The notes under the pieces were generated by a model. That model did not search any database, was not told where the DNA came from, and saw only the letters and a list, made by a program, of their open reading frames with translations. From positions 1,612,001-1,676,000 of the forward strand of contig NZ_CP149803.1 of assembly GCF_037943105.1 (NCBI RefSeq): 64,000 bases of DNA, given 5' to 3'. Source of the DNA: Pseudomonas sp. TMP9 (GTDB lineage Bacteria; Pseudomonadota; Gammaproteobacteria; Pseudomonadales; Pseudomonadaceae). Position numbers and translations under genes: made by a program. Each line of letters starts with the position of its first letter. Positions within the stretch are counted from its first letter, which is position 1. Positions 8,036 to 19,382 of this stretch are shown here, piece after piece.

Positions 8036-10867
8036 ATGCAAGAAAGCGTGATGCAGCGCATGTGGGACAGTGCCCACCTATCCGGTGGTAATGCTGCCTA
8101 TGTGGAAGAGCTCTATGAGCTTTACCTGCACGACCCCAACGCTGTGCCAGAAGAGTGGCGCACCTACTTCCAGAAGTTGCCGACTGACGGCAGCGCCGCC
8201 ACAGACGTATCGCACTCAACAGTTCGCGATCATTTCGTTCTGCTCGCAAAAAATCAGCGCCGCGCCCAACCGGTGTCCGCTGGTAGCGTGAGCAGTGGGC
8301 ACGAAAAGAAGCAAGTTGAAGTGCTGCGCCTGATTCAGGCTTATCGCATGCGTGGCCATCAGGCTGCTCAGCTCGATCCGCTTGGTCTTTGGCAACGTCC
8401 TGCACCTGCGGATCTGGTCATCAATCACTATGGCTTGACTGACGCCGACTTGGACACCACCTTCCGCACGGGTGGGATGTTCATCGGTAAGGAAGAAGCT
8501 ACCCTGCGCGAAATCCGCGATGCGTTGCAGCAGACATATTGCCGCACCATCGGTGCCGAGTTCACCCACATCGTCGATTCTGAGCAGCGCAGCTGGTTCC
8601 AGCAGCGCCTTGAAAGTGTGCGCGGTCGTCCGCAGTTCTCGGCTGACGTGCAGGGCCATTTGCTTGAGCGTCTGACCGCAGCTGAAGGGCTGGAAAAGTA
8701 CCTAGGTACCAAGTACCCGGGCACTAAGCGTTTCGGTTTGGAAGGTGCTGAGAGCCTAATTCCTTTGCTCGATGAAGTGATCCAGCGTTCCGGCTCCTAT
8801 GGAACCAAGGAAATCGTCATTGGCATGGCTCACCGTGGCCGTCTAAACGTGCTGGTGAACACCTTTGGTAAGAACCCCCGCGACTTGTTTGACGAGTTTG
8901 AAGGCAAAAAAACTGCGGGTCTGTCCTCTGGGGACGTGAAATATCACCAAGGGTTTTCCTCCAACGTAATGACCGCCGGTGGCGAAGTGCACCTGGCCAT
9001 GGCGTTCAACCCGTCGCACCTTGAGATCGTTTCTCCGGTAGTGGAGGGCTCCGTACGTGCTCGTCAAGACCGTCGTAACGATGCTGCAGGTGAAAAAGTC
9101 TTACCCGTTTCCTTGCACGGTGACGCGGCATTCGCCGGTCAGGGTGTGGTCATGGAAACTTTCCAGATGTCGCAGACCCGTGGCTTCAAAACGGGCGGCA
9201 CGATCCACATCGTGATCAACAACCAGGTTGGCTTCACCATCAGTAACCCGCTGGACTCACGCTCCACTGAGTACTGCACCGATGTGGCGAAAATGATTCA
9301 AGCGCCCATCCTGCACGTAAATGGCGATGACCCAGAAGCAGTCATGTTTGTGACCCAACTGGCTGTCGATTACCGCATGCAATACAAGCGTGACGTGGTG
9401 ATTGACCTGGTTTGCTACCGTCGTCGCGGCCACAACGAGGCTGACGAGCCGAGCGGCACCCAGCCGATTATGTACCAGCAAATCAGCAAACAGCGCACCA
9501 CCCGTGAACTGTATGCCGATGCTTTGATGGGTTCGTCCAGCCAATCGGTTGAGCAAATTCAGGCCAAAATCGATGAGTACCGCACCGCGTTGGATAACGG
9601 TCAGCATGTGGTTAAGAGCCTGGTTAAAGAGCCGAATAAAGAACTATTCGTCGATTGGCGTCCCTACCTAGGTCACACCTGGACTGCTCGCCATGACACC
9701 CGCTTTGACCTGAAAACCCTGCAAGAGCTTTCGAACAAACTACTGGAAATTCCAGAAGGTTTAGTCGTGCAGCGGCAAGTGGCAAAGATTCTTGAAGACC
9801 GGCAAAAGATGGGCGCTGGTGCGCTCTCGATCAACTGGGGTTACGCCGAGACAATGGCGTATGCCACGCTCTTGTTCGAAGGTCATCCGATTCGTATGAC
9901 TGGCCAGGACATCGGCCGCGGCACGTTCTCGCACCGTCATGCGGTGTTGCATAACCAGAAAGATGCAAACGCCTATGTGCCACTGAAAAACCTCTATGAG
10001 GGCCAGCCTGCATTTGATTTGTACGATTCTTTCCTTTCTGAGGAAGCGGTACTGGCCTTTGAGTACGGCTACGCAACCACACAACCTAACGCACTGGTGA
10101 TCTGGGAAGCTCAGTTTGGTGATTTTGCCAACGGTGCTCAGGTGGTTTTTGACCAGTTCATTTCTAGCGGTGAGCATAAGTGGGGCCGTCTTTGCGGGCT
10201 GACTATGCTGCTGCCGCACGGTTATGAAGGGCAGGGGCCAGAACACAGTTCGGCGCGTCTAGAGCGTTACCTGCAGCTGTGCGCTGAGCACAACATGCAA
10301 GTTGCAGTGCCGACCACCCCTGCGCAAATCTACCACTTGCTGCGCCGGCAGATGATTCGTCCATTGCGCAAGCCGTTGGTCGTATTGACGCCGAAGTCAC
10401 TGTTGCGCCACAAATTAGCCATCTCGACGCTGGAAGATCTGGCTGAAGGTTCGTTCCAAACCGTTATTCCAGAGATCGACAACATCGATCCGAAAAAGGT
10501 TGATCGGTTGGTGCTGTGCAGCGGCAAGGTTTACTACGACTTACTGGAAAAGCGTCGCAGTGAAGGTCGTGAGGATATTGCCATCGTCCGTATCGAGCAG
10601 CTGTATCCGTTTCCGGAAGAGGATCTGACTGAGGCGCTGTCCGTTTACAAGAACCTCAAGCACATCGTCTGGTGTCAGGAAGAGCCGATGAACCAAGGCG
10701 CTTGGTACTGCAGTCAGCATCACATGCGGCGCGTGGCGACAGCATTGAAGAAAACGCTGTTCCTTGAGTACGCCGGTCGTGATGCTTCTGCCGCACCTGC
10801 CTGTGGTTACGCATCGTTGCACGCCGAACAGCAGGAAAAACTCCTGCAAGACGCCTTTACTGTTTAA
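8036..10867 (+). CDS. sucA: 2-oxoglutarate dehydrogenase E1 component
   Basis: SucA is the thiamine-diphosphate decarboxylase that starts conversion of 2-oxoglutarate to succinyl-CoA. The 943-residue length is typical. The N-terminal segment with SGGNAAYVEELYELY is the helix that docks on E2. The catalytic part shows GMAHRGRLNVL near residue 263, HGDAAFAGQG and TIHIVINNQVGF of the thiamine site near 365-400, RRRGHNEADEPS near 462, and FSHRHAVLH near 635. The start has a GAGGGTGA site. It leads sucAB-lpdG, the complete dehydrogenase complex, 245 bases after sdhB. Confidence 0.98.
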   Translation: MQESVMQRMWDSAHLSGGNAAYVEELYELYLHDPNAVPEEWRTYFQKLPTDGSAATDVSHSTVRDHFVLLAKNQRRAQPVSAGSVSSGHEKKQVEVLRLIQAYRMRGHQAAQLDPLGLWQRPAPADLVINHYGLTDADLDTTFRTGGMFIGKEEATLREIRDALQQTYCRTIGAEFTHIVDSEQRSWFQQRLESVRGRPQFSADVQGHLLERLTAAEGLEKYLGTKYPGTKRFGLEGAESLIPLLDEVIQRSGSYGTKEIVIGMAHRGRLNVLVNTFGKNPRDLFDEFEGKKTAGLSSGDVKYHQGFSSNVMTAGGEVHLAMAFNPSHLEIVSPVVEGSVRARQDRRNDAAGEKVLPVSLHGDAAFAGQGVVMETFQMSQTRGFKTGGTIHIVINNQVGFTISNPLDSRSTEYCTDVAKMIQAPILHVNGDDPEAVMFVTQLAVDYRMQYKRDVVIDLVCYRRRGHNEADEPSGTQPIMYQQISKQRTTRELYADALMGSSSQSVEQIQAKIDEYRTALDNGQHVVKSLVKEPNKELFVDWRPYLGHTWTARHDTRFDLKTLQELSNKLLEIPEGLVVQRQVAKILEDRQKMGAGALSINWGYAETMAYATLLFEGHPIRMTGQDIGRGTFSHRHAVLHNQKDANAYVPLKNLYEGQPAFDLYDSFLSEEAVLAFEYGYATTQPNALVIWEAQFGDFANGAQVVFDQFISSGEHKWGRLCGLTMLLPHGYEGQGPEHSSARLERYLQLCAEHNMQVAVPTTPAQIYHLLRRQMIRPLRKPLVVLTPKSLLRHKLAISTLEDLAEGSFQTVIPEIDNIDPKKVDRLVLCSGKVYYDLLEKRRSEGREDIAIVRIEQLYPFPEEDLTEALSVYKNLKHIVWCQEEPMNQGAWYCSQHHMRRVATALKKTLFLEYAGRDASAAPACGYASLHAEQQEKLLQDAFTV

Positions 10868-10936
10868 CGCCTTCGCGCAGCGGGCGGCTAACTGGGTCGC
10901 CTGCTAGAAGAAACCGAATTTAAGGAACCACACACA

Positions 10937-12157
10937 ATGGCTATCGAGATCAAAGCCCCTACTTTCCCGGAATCGGTTGCCGACGGCACCGTGGCCACGT
11001 GGCACAAGAAGCCGGGCGATGCGGTTAAACGTGACGAACTGATCGTCGACATTGAAACCGACAAAGTAGTGATCGAAGTGCTGGCCGAGGCCGACGGCGT
11101 GCTCGCGACAATTGTCAAAAATGAAGGCGACACCGTGCTCAGCAACGAACTGCTGGGCACTTTAGGTGAAGGCAGCGGCGCTGCTGCTCCGGCGTCCGCT
11201 CCTGCTGCTGCCACGGCTGCTCAAACGGCGGCTCCTGCTGTTTCAGGCGATGACGCTATTTTGTCGCCAGCGGCGCGCAAGATCGCTGAAGAAAACGGTA
11301 TCGACCCAAGCAGCCTTGCCGGGACTGGCAAAGGTGGTCGCGTGACCAAGGAAGATGCGGTTGCAGCGGTTGAAGCGAAAAAGAATGCACCGTCGGCTCC
11401 ATCGGCTAAACCATCTGCGCCTGCTGCTGCCGAGCCCATGCTTGCTGCCGGTGATCGGGTTGAGAAGCGCGTACCGATGACCCGCGTGCGCGCCACTGTT
11501 GCTCGTCGTTTGGTTGAAGCTCAGTCGAACATGGCCATGCTGACCACCTTCAACGAAGTTGATATGACCGAAGTGATGGCGCTGCGCTCCAAGTACAAAG
11601 ACCTATTCGAGAAGACTCATAACGGCGTGCGTTTGGGCTTTATGTCGTTCTTCGTCAAGGCAGCCACAGAAGCGCTGAAGCGCTTCCCGGCGGTCAACGC
11701 GTCGATTGATGGCGCCGATATCGTTTACCACGGTTATGCCGACGTGGGTGTTGCGGTCTCAAGTGACCGTGGTCTCGTGGTGCCAGTGCTGCGTAATGCG
11801 GAACTGATGAGCCTGGCTGAAATCGAAAATGGTATCGCCACCTACGGCAAGAAAGCCCGTGACGGTAAATTATCCATTGATGAAATGACCGGCGGCACCT
11901 TCACCATTACTAACGGCGGCACGTTCGGTTCGATGATGTCGACCCCCATTGTCAACCCGCCGCAAGCGGCGATCTTGGGAATGCACAATATTCTTCAGCG
12001 CCCGATGGCTGTTAATGGGCAAGTGGTGATCCGTCCAATGATGTACTTGGCGCTGTCTTACGACCACCGCCTGATTGATGGTAAGGAAGCCGTGACCTTC
12101 CTGGTGACCATCAAAAACTTGCTGGAAGATCCAGCGCGTCTGCTGCTGGATATCTAA
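10937..12157 (+). CDS. sucB: 2-oxoglutarate dehydrogenase E2 component (dihydrolipoamide succinyltransferase)
   Basis: SucB is the core of the complex and transfers the succinyl group from lipoyl-lysine to CoA. The 406-residue protein has three blocks in order. A single lipoyl domain carries the modified lysine in ETDKVVIEV near residue 43. After an Ala/Pro linker, an E1/E3-binding domain begins at [13 protein letters not shown] near 112. After a second linker comes the acyltransferase domain, with the catalytic [13 protein letters not shown] near 375. The start has an AAGGA site. It is 69 bases after sucA and 64 before lpdG, inside one transcription unit. Confidence 0.98.
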   Translation: MAIEIKAPTFPESVADGTVATWHKKPGDAVKRDELIVDIETDKVVIEVLAEADGVLATIVKNEGDTVLSNELLGTLGEGSGAAAPASAPAAATAAQTAAPAVSGDDAILSPAARKIAEENGIDPSSLAGTGKGGRVTKEDAVAAVEAKKNAPSAPSAKPSAPAAAEPMLAAGDRVEKRVPMTRVRATVARRLVEAQSNMAMLTTFNEVDMTEVMALRSKYKDLFEKTHNGVRLGFMSFFVKAATEALKRFPAVNASIDGADIVYHGYADVGVAVSSDRGLVVPVLRNAELMSLAEIENGIATYGKKARDGKLSIDEMTGGTFTITNGGTFGSMMSTPIVNPPQAAILGMHNILQRPMAVNGQVVIRPMMYLALSYDHRLIDGKEAVTFLVTIKNLLEDPARLLLDI

Positions 12158-12174
12158 GCCAGTTTCTCCCACGG

Positions 12175-13658
<1,484 letters not shown>

Positions 13659-13677
13659 GTCGTTAGTTGATTTAGCG

Positions 13678-13714
13678 GCCGCCTGTACCGTTGTTGTTTG
13701 CCGGTAAAGGCGGC
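13678..13714 (+). other. Two-part stem-loop in the lpdG-sucC spacer
   Basis: GCCGCCT pairs with AGGCGGC and, inside it, TACCG with CGGTA, leaving a loop rich in T and G. No T run follows. It lies just after the lpdG stop and may separate the stability of the two messenger halves. Confidence 0.45.
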
Positions 13715-13868
13715 TGATTAGCAGGAAGAACCACGGCAAGTTGCCCGCGTACGATCAATGTCGCTGCGCGGAAGATGTGTCGGACTGCTCTAGAAGCAGT
13801 CACAGGTGGTGCGGCATCACAAGTGCAGCACCGTATGCGCTATACCTAAACGAAGACGGTAGACAAGC

Positions 13869-15035
13869 ATGAATCTCCACGAGTATCAGGGTAAGCAGCT
13901 GTTCGCTGAATACGGCCTGCCCGTATCTAAAGGCTTTGCGGTAAGCACACCAGAAGAAGCAGCAGAAGCGTGCGACAAAATCGGTGGCACTGAGTGGGTC
14001 GTTAAGGCTCAGGTGCACGCCGGTGGTCGCGGTAAAGCCGGCGGCGTGAAGCTGGTTAAGAGCAAAGAAGACGCTAAGGCTTTCGCTGCCAACTGGCTTG
14101 GCAAGCGTCTGGTGACTTACCAGACTGACGCTAACGGCCAGCCGGTCAACCAGATTCTGGTTGAGTCGTGCACAGACATCGCCAAGGAACTGTACTTGGG
14201 CGCGGTTGTGGATCGCTCCAGCCGTCGGATCGTGTTCATGGCATCCACCGAAGGTGGTGTGGACATTGAGAAGATCGCTCACGACACCCCTGAGAAGATC
14301 CTCAAGGCCACCATCGATCCACTGGTCGGCGCTCAGCCGTTCCAGGGTCGCGACCTGGCTTTTCAGCTGGGCCTGCAAGGTGATCAGATCAAGCAGTTCA
14401 CCCAAATCTTCGTCGGTTTGGCCAAGCTGTTCCAGGACTACGACCTGGCGCTGCTGGAAGTAAACCCGCTGGTGATCAAGGCTGACGGCAACCTGCATTG
14501 CCTCGATGCCAAGATCAACATCGACGCCAACGCCCTGTACCGTCAGCCTAAGCTGCGCGCTATGCACGATCCGTCCCAGGACGATCCGCGTGAAGCCCAT
14601 GCCGCCAAGTTCGAGCTGAACTACGTCGCGCTGGAAGGCAACATCGGCTGCATGGTTAACGGCGCAGGCTTGGCCATGGGCACCATGGACATTGTCAATC
14701 TGCACGGCGGCAAGCCAGCCAACTTCCTTGACGTAGGCGGCGGCGCCACTAAAGAACGCGTCACCGAGGCCTTCAAGATCATCCTGTCCGACAGCAACGT
14801 AGCTGCCGTGCTGGTGAACATCTTTGGCGGTATCGTGCGTTGCGACATGATTGCCGAAGGCATCATTGGCGCTGTGAAAGAAGTCGGCGTGAAGATTCCG
14901 GTTGTTGTTCGTCTGGAAGGTAACAATGCTGAACTGGGCGCTAAGGTTCTGGCCGAAAGCGGTCTGAATATCATCGCGGCAACCAGCCTGACTGACGCTG
15001 CTCAGCAAGTCGTCAAAGCTGCGGAGGGCAAATAA
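13869..15035 (+). CDS. sucC: Succinyl-CoA synthetase beta subunit
   Basis: SucC binds the nucleotide and CoA-linked succinate in the step that makes ATP or GTP from succinyl-CoA. The 388-residue protein begins with [18 protein letters not shown], carries an ATP-grasp fold with [18 protein letters not shown] near residue 45, and ends with the ligase domain block [16 protein letters not shown] near 320. The stop codon overlaps the sucD start by one base (TAATG), so the two subunits are made from coupled messages. The start has only a weak ribosome site. Confidence 0.98.
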   Translation: MNLHEYQGKQLFAEYGLPVSKGFAVSTPEEAAEACDKIGGTEWVVKAQVHAGGRGKAGGVKLVKSKEDAKAFAANWLGKRLVTYQTDANGQPVNQILVESCTDIAKELYLGAVVDRSSRRIVFMASTEGGVDIEKIAHDTPEKILKATIDPLVGAQPFQGRDLAFQLGLQGDQIKQFTQIFVGLAKLFQDYDLALLEVNPLVIKADGNLHCLDAKINIDANALYRQPKLRAMHDPSQDDPREAHAAKFELNYVALEGNIGCMVNGAGLAMGTMDIVNLHGGKPANFLDVGGGATKERVTEAFKIILSDSNVAAVLVNIFGGIVRCDMIAEGIIGAVKEVGVKIPVVVRLEGNNAELGAKVLAESGLNIIAATSLTDAAQQVVKAAEGK

Positions 15036-15922
15036 TGAGCGTCCTGATCAATAAAGACACCAAAGTTATCTGCCAGGGCTTCACCGGCTCGCAGGGTACT
15101 TTTCACTCCGAGCAAGCCATTGCCTACGGCACCCAGATGGTTGGCGGCGTGACCCCGGGTAAAGGCGGCACCACTCACCTGAATCTGCCAGTGTTTAACA
15201 CTGTGCGTGAAGCGGTTGAGCAGACGGGCGCAACTGCGAGCGTGATCTACGTTCCGGCTCCGTTCTGCAAGGACTCGATCCTTGAAGCGGCCATGGGCGG
15301 TATCAAGCTGATCGTTTGCATCACCGAAGGCATCGCCACCATCGACATGCTCGAAGCCAAAGTTAAGTGCGACGAGCTGGGCGTGGTTCTGATCGGTCCT
15401 AACTGCCCAGGCGTTATCACGCCGGGCGAGTGCAAGATCGGCATCATGCCAGGCCATATTCACTTGCCAGGCAAAGTCGGTATCGTGTCGCGTTCCGGCA
15501 CCCTGACCTACGAAGCTGTTAAGCAGACCACAGACGCCGGCTTCGGTCAGTCCACCTGCGTTGGTATTGGCGGTGACCCGATCCCAGGCTCCAACTTCAT
15601 CGACATCCTGAAGCTGTTCCAGGAAGACCCGAAGACTGAGGCGATCGTAATGATCGGTGAGATCGGCGGTTCGGCTGAAGAAGAAGCGGCTGCCTACATC
15701 AAGGCACATGTGACCAAGCCAGTTGTTTCCTACATCGCTGGTGTGACTGCCCCTGCGGGCAAGCGCATGGGCCATGCTGGCGCAATCATCTCTGGCGGCA
15801 AAGGCACTGCAGACGAGAAGTTCGCTGCGCTGCAAGACGCTGGCGTGAAAACCGTGCGTTCACTGGCTGATATTGGTAAGGCCTTGGCCGAGCTGACCGG
15901 CTGGGAAGTCAAAAAAGCTTAA
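15035..15922 (+). CDS. sucD: Succinyl-CoA synthetase alpha subunit
   Basis: SucD carries the histidine that is phosphorylated during the reaction and binds CoA. The 295-residue protein shows the CoA site [14 protein letters not shown] near residue 15, the block [19 protein letters not shown] near 125, and the active histidine in [14 protein letters not shown] near 246. Its ATG overlaps the sucC stop. It ends the TCA gene run and is followed by a strong terminator. Confidence 0.98.
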   Translation: MSVLINKDTKVICQGFTGSQGTFHSEQAIAYGTQMVGGVTPGKGGTTHLNLPVFNTVREAVEQTGATASVIYVPAPFCKDSILEAAMGGIKLIVCITEGIATIDMLEAKVKCDELGVVLIGPNCPGVITPGECKIGIMPGHIHLPGKVGIVSRSGTLTYEAVKQTTDAGFGQSTCVGIGGDPIPGSNFIDILKLFQEDPKTEAIVMIGEIGGSAEEEAAAYIKAHVTKPVVSYIAGVTAPAGKRMGHAGAIISGGKGTADEKFAALQDAGVKTVRSLADIGKALAELTGWEVKKA

Positions 15923-15989
15923 GGCTTTTTGACTTATGAAAGCGTAGCTGCGCTGGCGGCGTGAAACTGCGCCGTTACCTGAAGCTATA

Positions 15990-16024
15990 AAACAAACGCC
16001 CCGACCGGTTCGGGGCGTTTGTTT
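15990..16024 (+). terminator. Strong terminator after sucD
   Basis: A 15-bp stem, AAACAAACGCCCCGA with TCGGGGCGTTTGTTT, closes on a five-base loop. The right arm supplies the T-rich tail. It ends the TCA operon. Confidence 0.9.
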
Positions 16025-16125
16025 ATGTGCTCCAAAGTCCGTTGCAGTGCAATGGGTTAGAACGCTCTGCTAGAGCGCTCGCTGGCCTTTGAATGTGCCG
16101 CAGTTGAATCATCCGAGCCTAAACG

Positions 16126-16159
16126 AAAATACCCACATCGGCTGATGTGGGTATTTTTT
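16126..16159. terminator. Two-way terminator behind the universal stress gene
   Basis: A 14-bp stem, AAAATACCCACATC with GATGTGGGTATTTT, has a GGCT loop. The plus strand ends in six T; the minus strand in TTTTCGTTT. It can end the stress-gene transcript coming from the right. Confidence 0.85.
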
Positions 16160-16224
16160 ATTAGCTACTCAGACCGCTGGGTCTCGCAACCGCGTCAAAG
16201 CAGTTTTCGCGGTTGTGCAACCGA

Positions 16225-17088
16225 TTAGCGTTGGGCCACCAGCTCTTCCAGATGGTCAATGATGTCGTCTGGCTTAAGCACCAGAATATCGCTTTCAAGG
16301 GAGTCGAGGATCACCTCAGCGGTGTTACCAATCAGCGCGCCGGATAAACCTGTGCGCGCCACGGTACCAATCACGGTTACGCCAACATTGAGCCGGCGTG
16401 CGGTTTGCGGGATCAGGACATCGGCAGGACCTTCGACAATGTGCAAACGTTCAGGGCTGATCTCGTATTCAACCTGGAACGCTTTGCATTGCTCGCGGTA
16501 GCGGGCCTCGATGGTTTCTTTCAGTTGAAAGGTCGGGTCAGCCGCTGAGAGCATGGGCGCCGGATAAGCAGTGAGTACGTGCAGCTCACCCTTGGCTAGG
16601 GTGGCAATGTCAAAGCCGTGGCTGACAATGCCGGTGTGCAGGGTGCGGTGTTCGCCATCGGCATTACCCACATCAACGGCTGCGAGGATGATGCTCCCCG
16701 TCCATGGTTTGTCAGTTTTCACCATTAACACGGGGGCAGGGCAGTAGCGCAGTAATTTCCAGTCACCCGGCGTCAGCAGGGCTTTTTTCAGCGGGTTGTC
16801 TGGGAAATGCTGTTTGATCACCAAGCCGCAGCCTTCGGCCTGCTGCACGTTGATGATGGTCTGATGCTGGCTGTCATCCCAAGCCTGCTGGCTGGATATG
16901 TTGAAGCCTTCGCTGTTGAGCACGCTGGTGAGGTCGCTTAAGTAAGCGCTGTGATCACTTTTTTTGTCGCACACCAGCAGGTGCAGGTGGGATTGAGTGA
17001 CGCCTGCAATCAATTTAGCGCGCTTGAGTGCCAGATTTTCGGTGTGCTTAGGCTCCATCACCACCAGAATGCTGCGAATAGCTTGCAT
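16225..17088 (-). CDS. Tandem universal stress protein (UspE-like)
   Basis: The 287-residue protein is two Usp domains in a row. The first opens with MQAIRSILVVMEP, and the second begins near residue 148 with a SIILAAVDVGN strand. The C-terminal domain keeps the ATP-binding G-rich signature GTVARTGLSGALIGNTAE near 245. Such proteins help survival in starvation and low oxygen, but no enzyme activity is certain. The ATG at 17088 is preferred over 17094 because GGAGA then sits at proper spacing. Upstream lie a TATAGT -10 box and an Anr/FNR-like site, which suggests induction when oxygen falls, as known for several Pseudomonas Usp genes. Confidence 0.93.
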   Translation of the reverse strand: MQAIRSILVVMEPKHTENLALKRAKLIAGVTQSHLHLLVCDKKSDHSAYLSDLTSVLNSEGFNISSQQAWDDSQHQTIINVQQAEGCGLVIKQHFPDNPLKKALLTPGDWKLLRYCPAPVLMVKTDKPWTGSIILAAVDVGNADGEHRTLHTGIVSHGFDIATLAKGELHVLTAYPAPMLSAADPTFQLKETIEARYREQCKAFQVEYEISPERLHIVEGPADVLIPQTARRLNVGVTVIGTVARTGLSGALIGNTAEVILDSLESDILVLKPDDIIDHLEELVAQR

Positions 17089-17123
17089 GATCATCTCCGT
17101 GTGCAGTTGTTGTACTGTCCATC

Positions 17124-17129
17124 ACTATA
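17124..17129 (-). promoter_or_regulatory. -10 box of the stress-gene promoter
   Basis: TATAGT is read on the minus strand about 36 bases before the chosen start codon. No good -35 box lies 17 bases upstream, which is expected of an activator-dependent promoter. Confidence 0.5.
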
Positions 17130-17152
17130 GATTGCTGCCGTATGCTTGGTGC

Positions 17153-17166
17153 TTGATCGGCGTCAA
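17153..17166 (-). promoter_or_regulatory. Anr/FNR-like binding site before the stress gene
   Basis: TTGATCGGCGTCAA matches the TTGAT-N4-ATCAA consensus at nine of ten positions. Its centre lies about 41.5-42.5 bases before the transcription start predicted from the TATAGT box, the class II activator position. Confidence 0.6.
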
Positions 17167-17348
17167 TCGAGTGGCTGTTCGCGTGCTCATTCGTATAATG
17201 GCCGCGCTGTAGCCTAATCAATCTTGCCCATCTAGTTTTGTGAATTTATGTATCTGCCAGTTGAAACCGATGCTGTGTTGCGCTGTTTTGCCTATCTGCT
17301 CATGCCTTTTCAGGCTGTCTTTGGTCGCCTGATAAGCGAGGGACGGCC

Positions 17349-17954
17349 ATGAACCTACCAGAAATCCATGATTTTCTCGGTTGCCGAACGCCAGATGCCT
17401 GGATCACGGCGGCGTTGGCTGATCAGCAGACCCTGTTGATTGATCATAAGAACTGCGAGTTTAAAGCGGCCAGTACGGCCCTAAGCCTGATGGCCAAGTA
17501 CAACACCTATGCTGACCTGCTTAACGCCATGTCGCGCCTTGCTCGCGAAGAACTGGTGCATCACGAGCAGGTGCTGCGCCTGATGAAACGCCGCAAAATC
17601 GGCCTGCGTCCGGTGTCCGCAGCGCGCTATGCCTCAGGGCTGCGTAAAGTGGTGCGTACCCATGAGCCGCTTAAGTTGGTCGATACGTTGGTGGTGGGCG
17701 CATTTATTGAGGCGCGCAGCTGTGAACGTTTCGAGGCGTTAGTGCCGCACCTTGATGAAGAGCTGGGTAAGTTTTACTTCGGGTTGCTGAAAAGCGAGGC
17801 GCGGCACTTTCAGGGCTACCTGAAGCTGGCTTACCAGTATGGTGATGCGCGCGACATTGAGCAGACCATCGAGCGGGTTAGGGCGGTGGAGCGCGAGTTG
17901 ATTGAGTCGCCAGATACCGAGTTGCGCTTTCACAGCGGTGTGCCGACGCTGTAA
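17349..17954 (+). CDS. miaE: tRNA 2-methylthio-N6-isopentenyl adenosine-37 hydroxylase
   Basis: MiaE hydroxylates the isopentenyl side chain of ms2i6A37 in tRNAs that read UNN codons, using a non-haem di-iron centre. The 201-residue length is normal for the Pseudomonas form. Iron-ligand motifs are visible: a glutamate in CEFKAAS near residue 37, EELVHHEQ near 70, EARSCERFEAL near 120, and SEARHFQGYL near 152. The ATG has a strong GAGGGACGG ribosome site. It is divergent from the stress gene and looks like a single-gene unit. Confidence 0.94.
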   Translation: MNLPEIHDFLGCRTPDAWITAALADQQTLLIDHKNCEFKAASTALSLMAKYNTYADLLNAMSRLAREELVHHEQVLRLMKRRKIGLRPVSAARYASGLRKVVRTHEPLKLVDTLVVGAFIEARSCERFEALVPHLDEELGKFYFGLLKSEARHFQGYLKLAYQYGDARDIEQTIERVRAVERELIESPDTELRFHSGVPTL

Positions 17955-18014
17955 AGCCCCTTTACTGTCTACTGCGCGTCGACCCTGATGGGATCAAAAC
18001 CGGTGCGCAAACAC

Positions 18015-18737
18015 TTAGCTAAGAGCAAAGGCACTTTGCTGCAAGCCCTGCCTGTTGGCCTCAAGTGCCCAGCCTTGCTTATCCCAATCACCCAGCACAA
18101 TACGTTGCGCCAGCTCGCCGTTGACCAACAGTTGATGAGTAGCGGGGCGATGCGTGTGACCGTGGATCAATGTGCGTACCCTGTTTGCGGCCATGATGCG
18201 CGGCACTTCATCGGGGGTGACGTCGACAATCTCGCGGGTCTTCATGCGTGTTTGCGCCTGGCTTTCATTGCGCAGCTTGCGCGCCAGTTTTTGCCGAGTC
18301 GACAACGGTAAGTTGCGCAACACAAACAGCGAGATGGGGTTGCGCAACCAGCGGCGCAACTTCATGTAGCCAATGTCTTGGGTGCACAGGCTGTCACCGT
18401 GCATCAGCAGCACGCGCTCGCCGTTAAGCTCGATCACACAGGGATCGGGTAACAGCGTGCAACCTGCTTCCTGACAGAAAGCCTTGCCGATGAGGAAATC
18501 ACGATTGCCATGCATGAGGTAAATGCGCGTACCGCGCTCACTGAGCTGACGAAGCGCTTGGGCAATCGAGCGTTGAAAGGGGCTGATGGCATCATCGCCA
18601 ATCCACACTTCAAAGAAATCGCCGAGGATATACAAGGCGTCAGCGTGAATGGCGCGAGTTTCGAGAAAGCGCAGGAACGCCCGGCTGATATCCGGGCGCT
18701 CCTGTTCAAGATGCAGATCTGAGATCAGTAAGATCAC
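18015..18737 (-). CDS. lpxH: UDP-2,3-diacylglucosamine diphosphatase
   Basis: LpxH hydrolyses UDP-2,3-diacylglucosamine to lipid X, a step of lipid A synthesis at the inner membrane face. The 240-residue protein has the calcineurin-like metal motifs in order: ISDLHL near residue 5, GDFFEVW near 39, HGNRDFLIG near 77, HGDSL near 113, and HGHTHRP near 193. The GTG start at 18737 overlaps the ppiB stop as GTGA, so the two genes form a coupled operon. I see no terminator right after it. Confidence 0.96.
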   Translation of the reverse strand: MILLISDLHLEQERPDISRAFLRFLETRAIHADALYILGDFFEVWIGDDAISPFQRSIAQALRQLSERGTRIYLMHGNRDFLIGKAFCQEAGCTLLPDPCVIELNGERVLLMHGDSLCTQDIGYMKLRRWLRNPISLFVLRNLPLSTRQKLARKLRNESQAQTRMKTREIVDVTPDEVPRIMAANRVRTLIHGHTHRPATHQLLVNGELAQRIVLGDWDKQGWALEANRQGLQQSAFALS

Positions 18738-19228
18738 TCAATAATCTCGGCGCGCTCAATGATCACATCATCAACCGGTACATCCTGATGGCCGGATTTA
18801 CTGGTGGTGGCGACCGCTTTAATGGCGTTGACCACGTCCATGCCTTCAACCACTTCACCAAACACTGTATAGCCCCAGCCCTGAACGGTGGGCGCGCTGT
18901 GGTTGAGGAAACCGTTGTCCCCGACGTTGATAAAAAATTGCGCCGAAGCTGAATGCGGCTCCATGGTGCGGGCCATGGCCACGGTACCGATTTTGTTAGC
19001 AACGCCGTTGTTGGCTTCGTTCTTGATGGTGGCACGGGTGGTTTTCTGCGTCATGCCGGGCTCGAAACCGCCGCCCTGGATCATAAAGTTACTGATGACG
19101 CGGTGGAAAACCGTATTGTCGTAATGGCCTTCTTTAACGTACTGCTTGAAGTTAGCCACGGTTTCTGGAGCTTTGTCTTCGAACAGGTTAAGGGTGATGA
19201 CGCCGTGGTTGGTGTGCAGCTTAATCAT
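18734..19228 (-). CDS. ppiB: Cytoplasmic peptidyl-prolyl cis-trans isomerase B
   Basis: A 164-residue single-domain cyclophilin that speeds proline isomerisation during folding. Catalytic and binding residues are visible in [18 protein letters not shown] near residue 36, [10 protein letters not shown] near 90, and the tryptophan region [12 protein letters not shown] near 115. There is no signal peptide, so it is the cytoplasmic form. The ribosome site is weak. It leads the ppiB-lpxH pair and is divergent from glnS. Confidence 0.96.
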   Translation of the reverse strand: MIKLHTNHGVITLNLFEDKAPETVANFKQYVKEGHYDNTVFHRVISNFMIQGGGFEPGMTQKTTRATIKNEANNGVANKIGTVAMARTMEPHSASAQFFINVGDNGFLNHSAPTVQGWGYTVFGEVVEGMDVVNAIKAVATTSKSGHQDVPVDDVIIERAEIIE

Positions 19229-19382
19229 TGAGGTAATCGCTCTGTCGATAAATCCGTAAGCCGCAGCAATACGAGTTGAAGCGGCTCTTGGGCCTGTCAG
19301 GGGATTGACAGCTTCGGCTATGATAAGCGCTTTGTTTTAGTCGGCCTACCCTGTGCCGCGCACCTGCATGATCAAGGACCCC

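Larger units (their letters stand above)
15923..16224. other. Spacer between sucD and the stress gene
   Basis: This 302-base gap lies between two converging genes. It holds two rho-independent terminators, one near each gene, listed separately. No gene or RNA is seen between them. Confidence 0.7.

Noticed and set aside
13800..15008. Minus-strand frame of 402 codons opposite sucC
   Set aside because: A shadow of sucC, for the same reason as the lpdG one.
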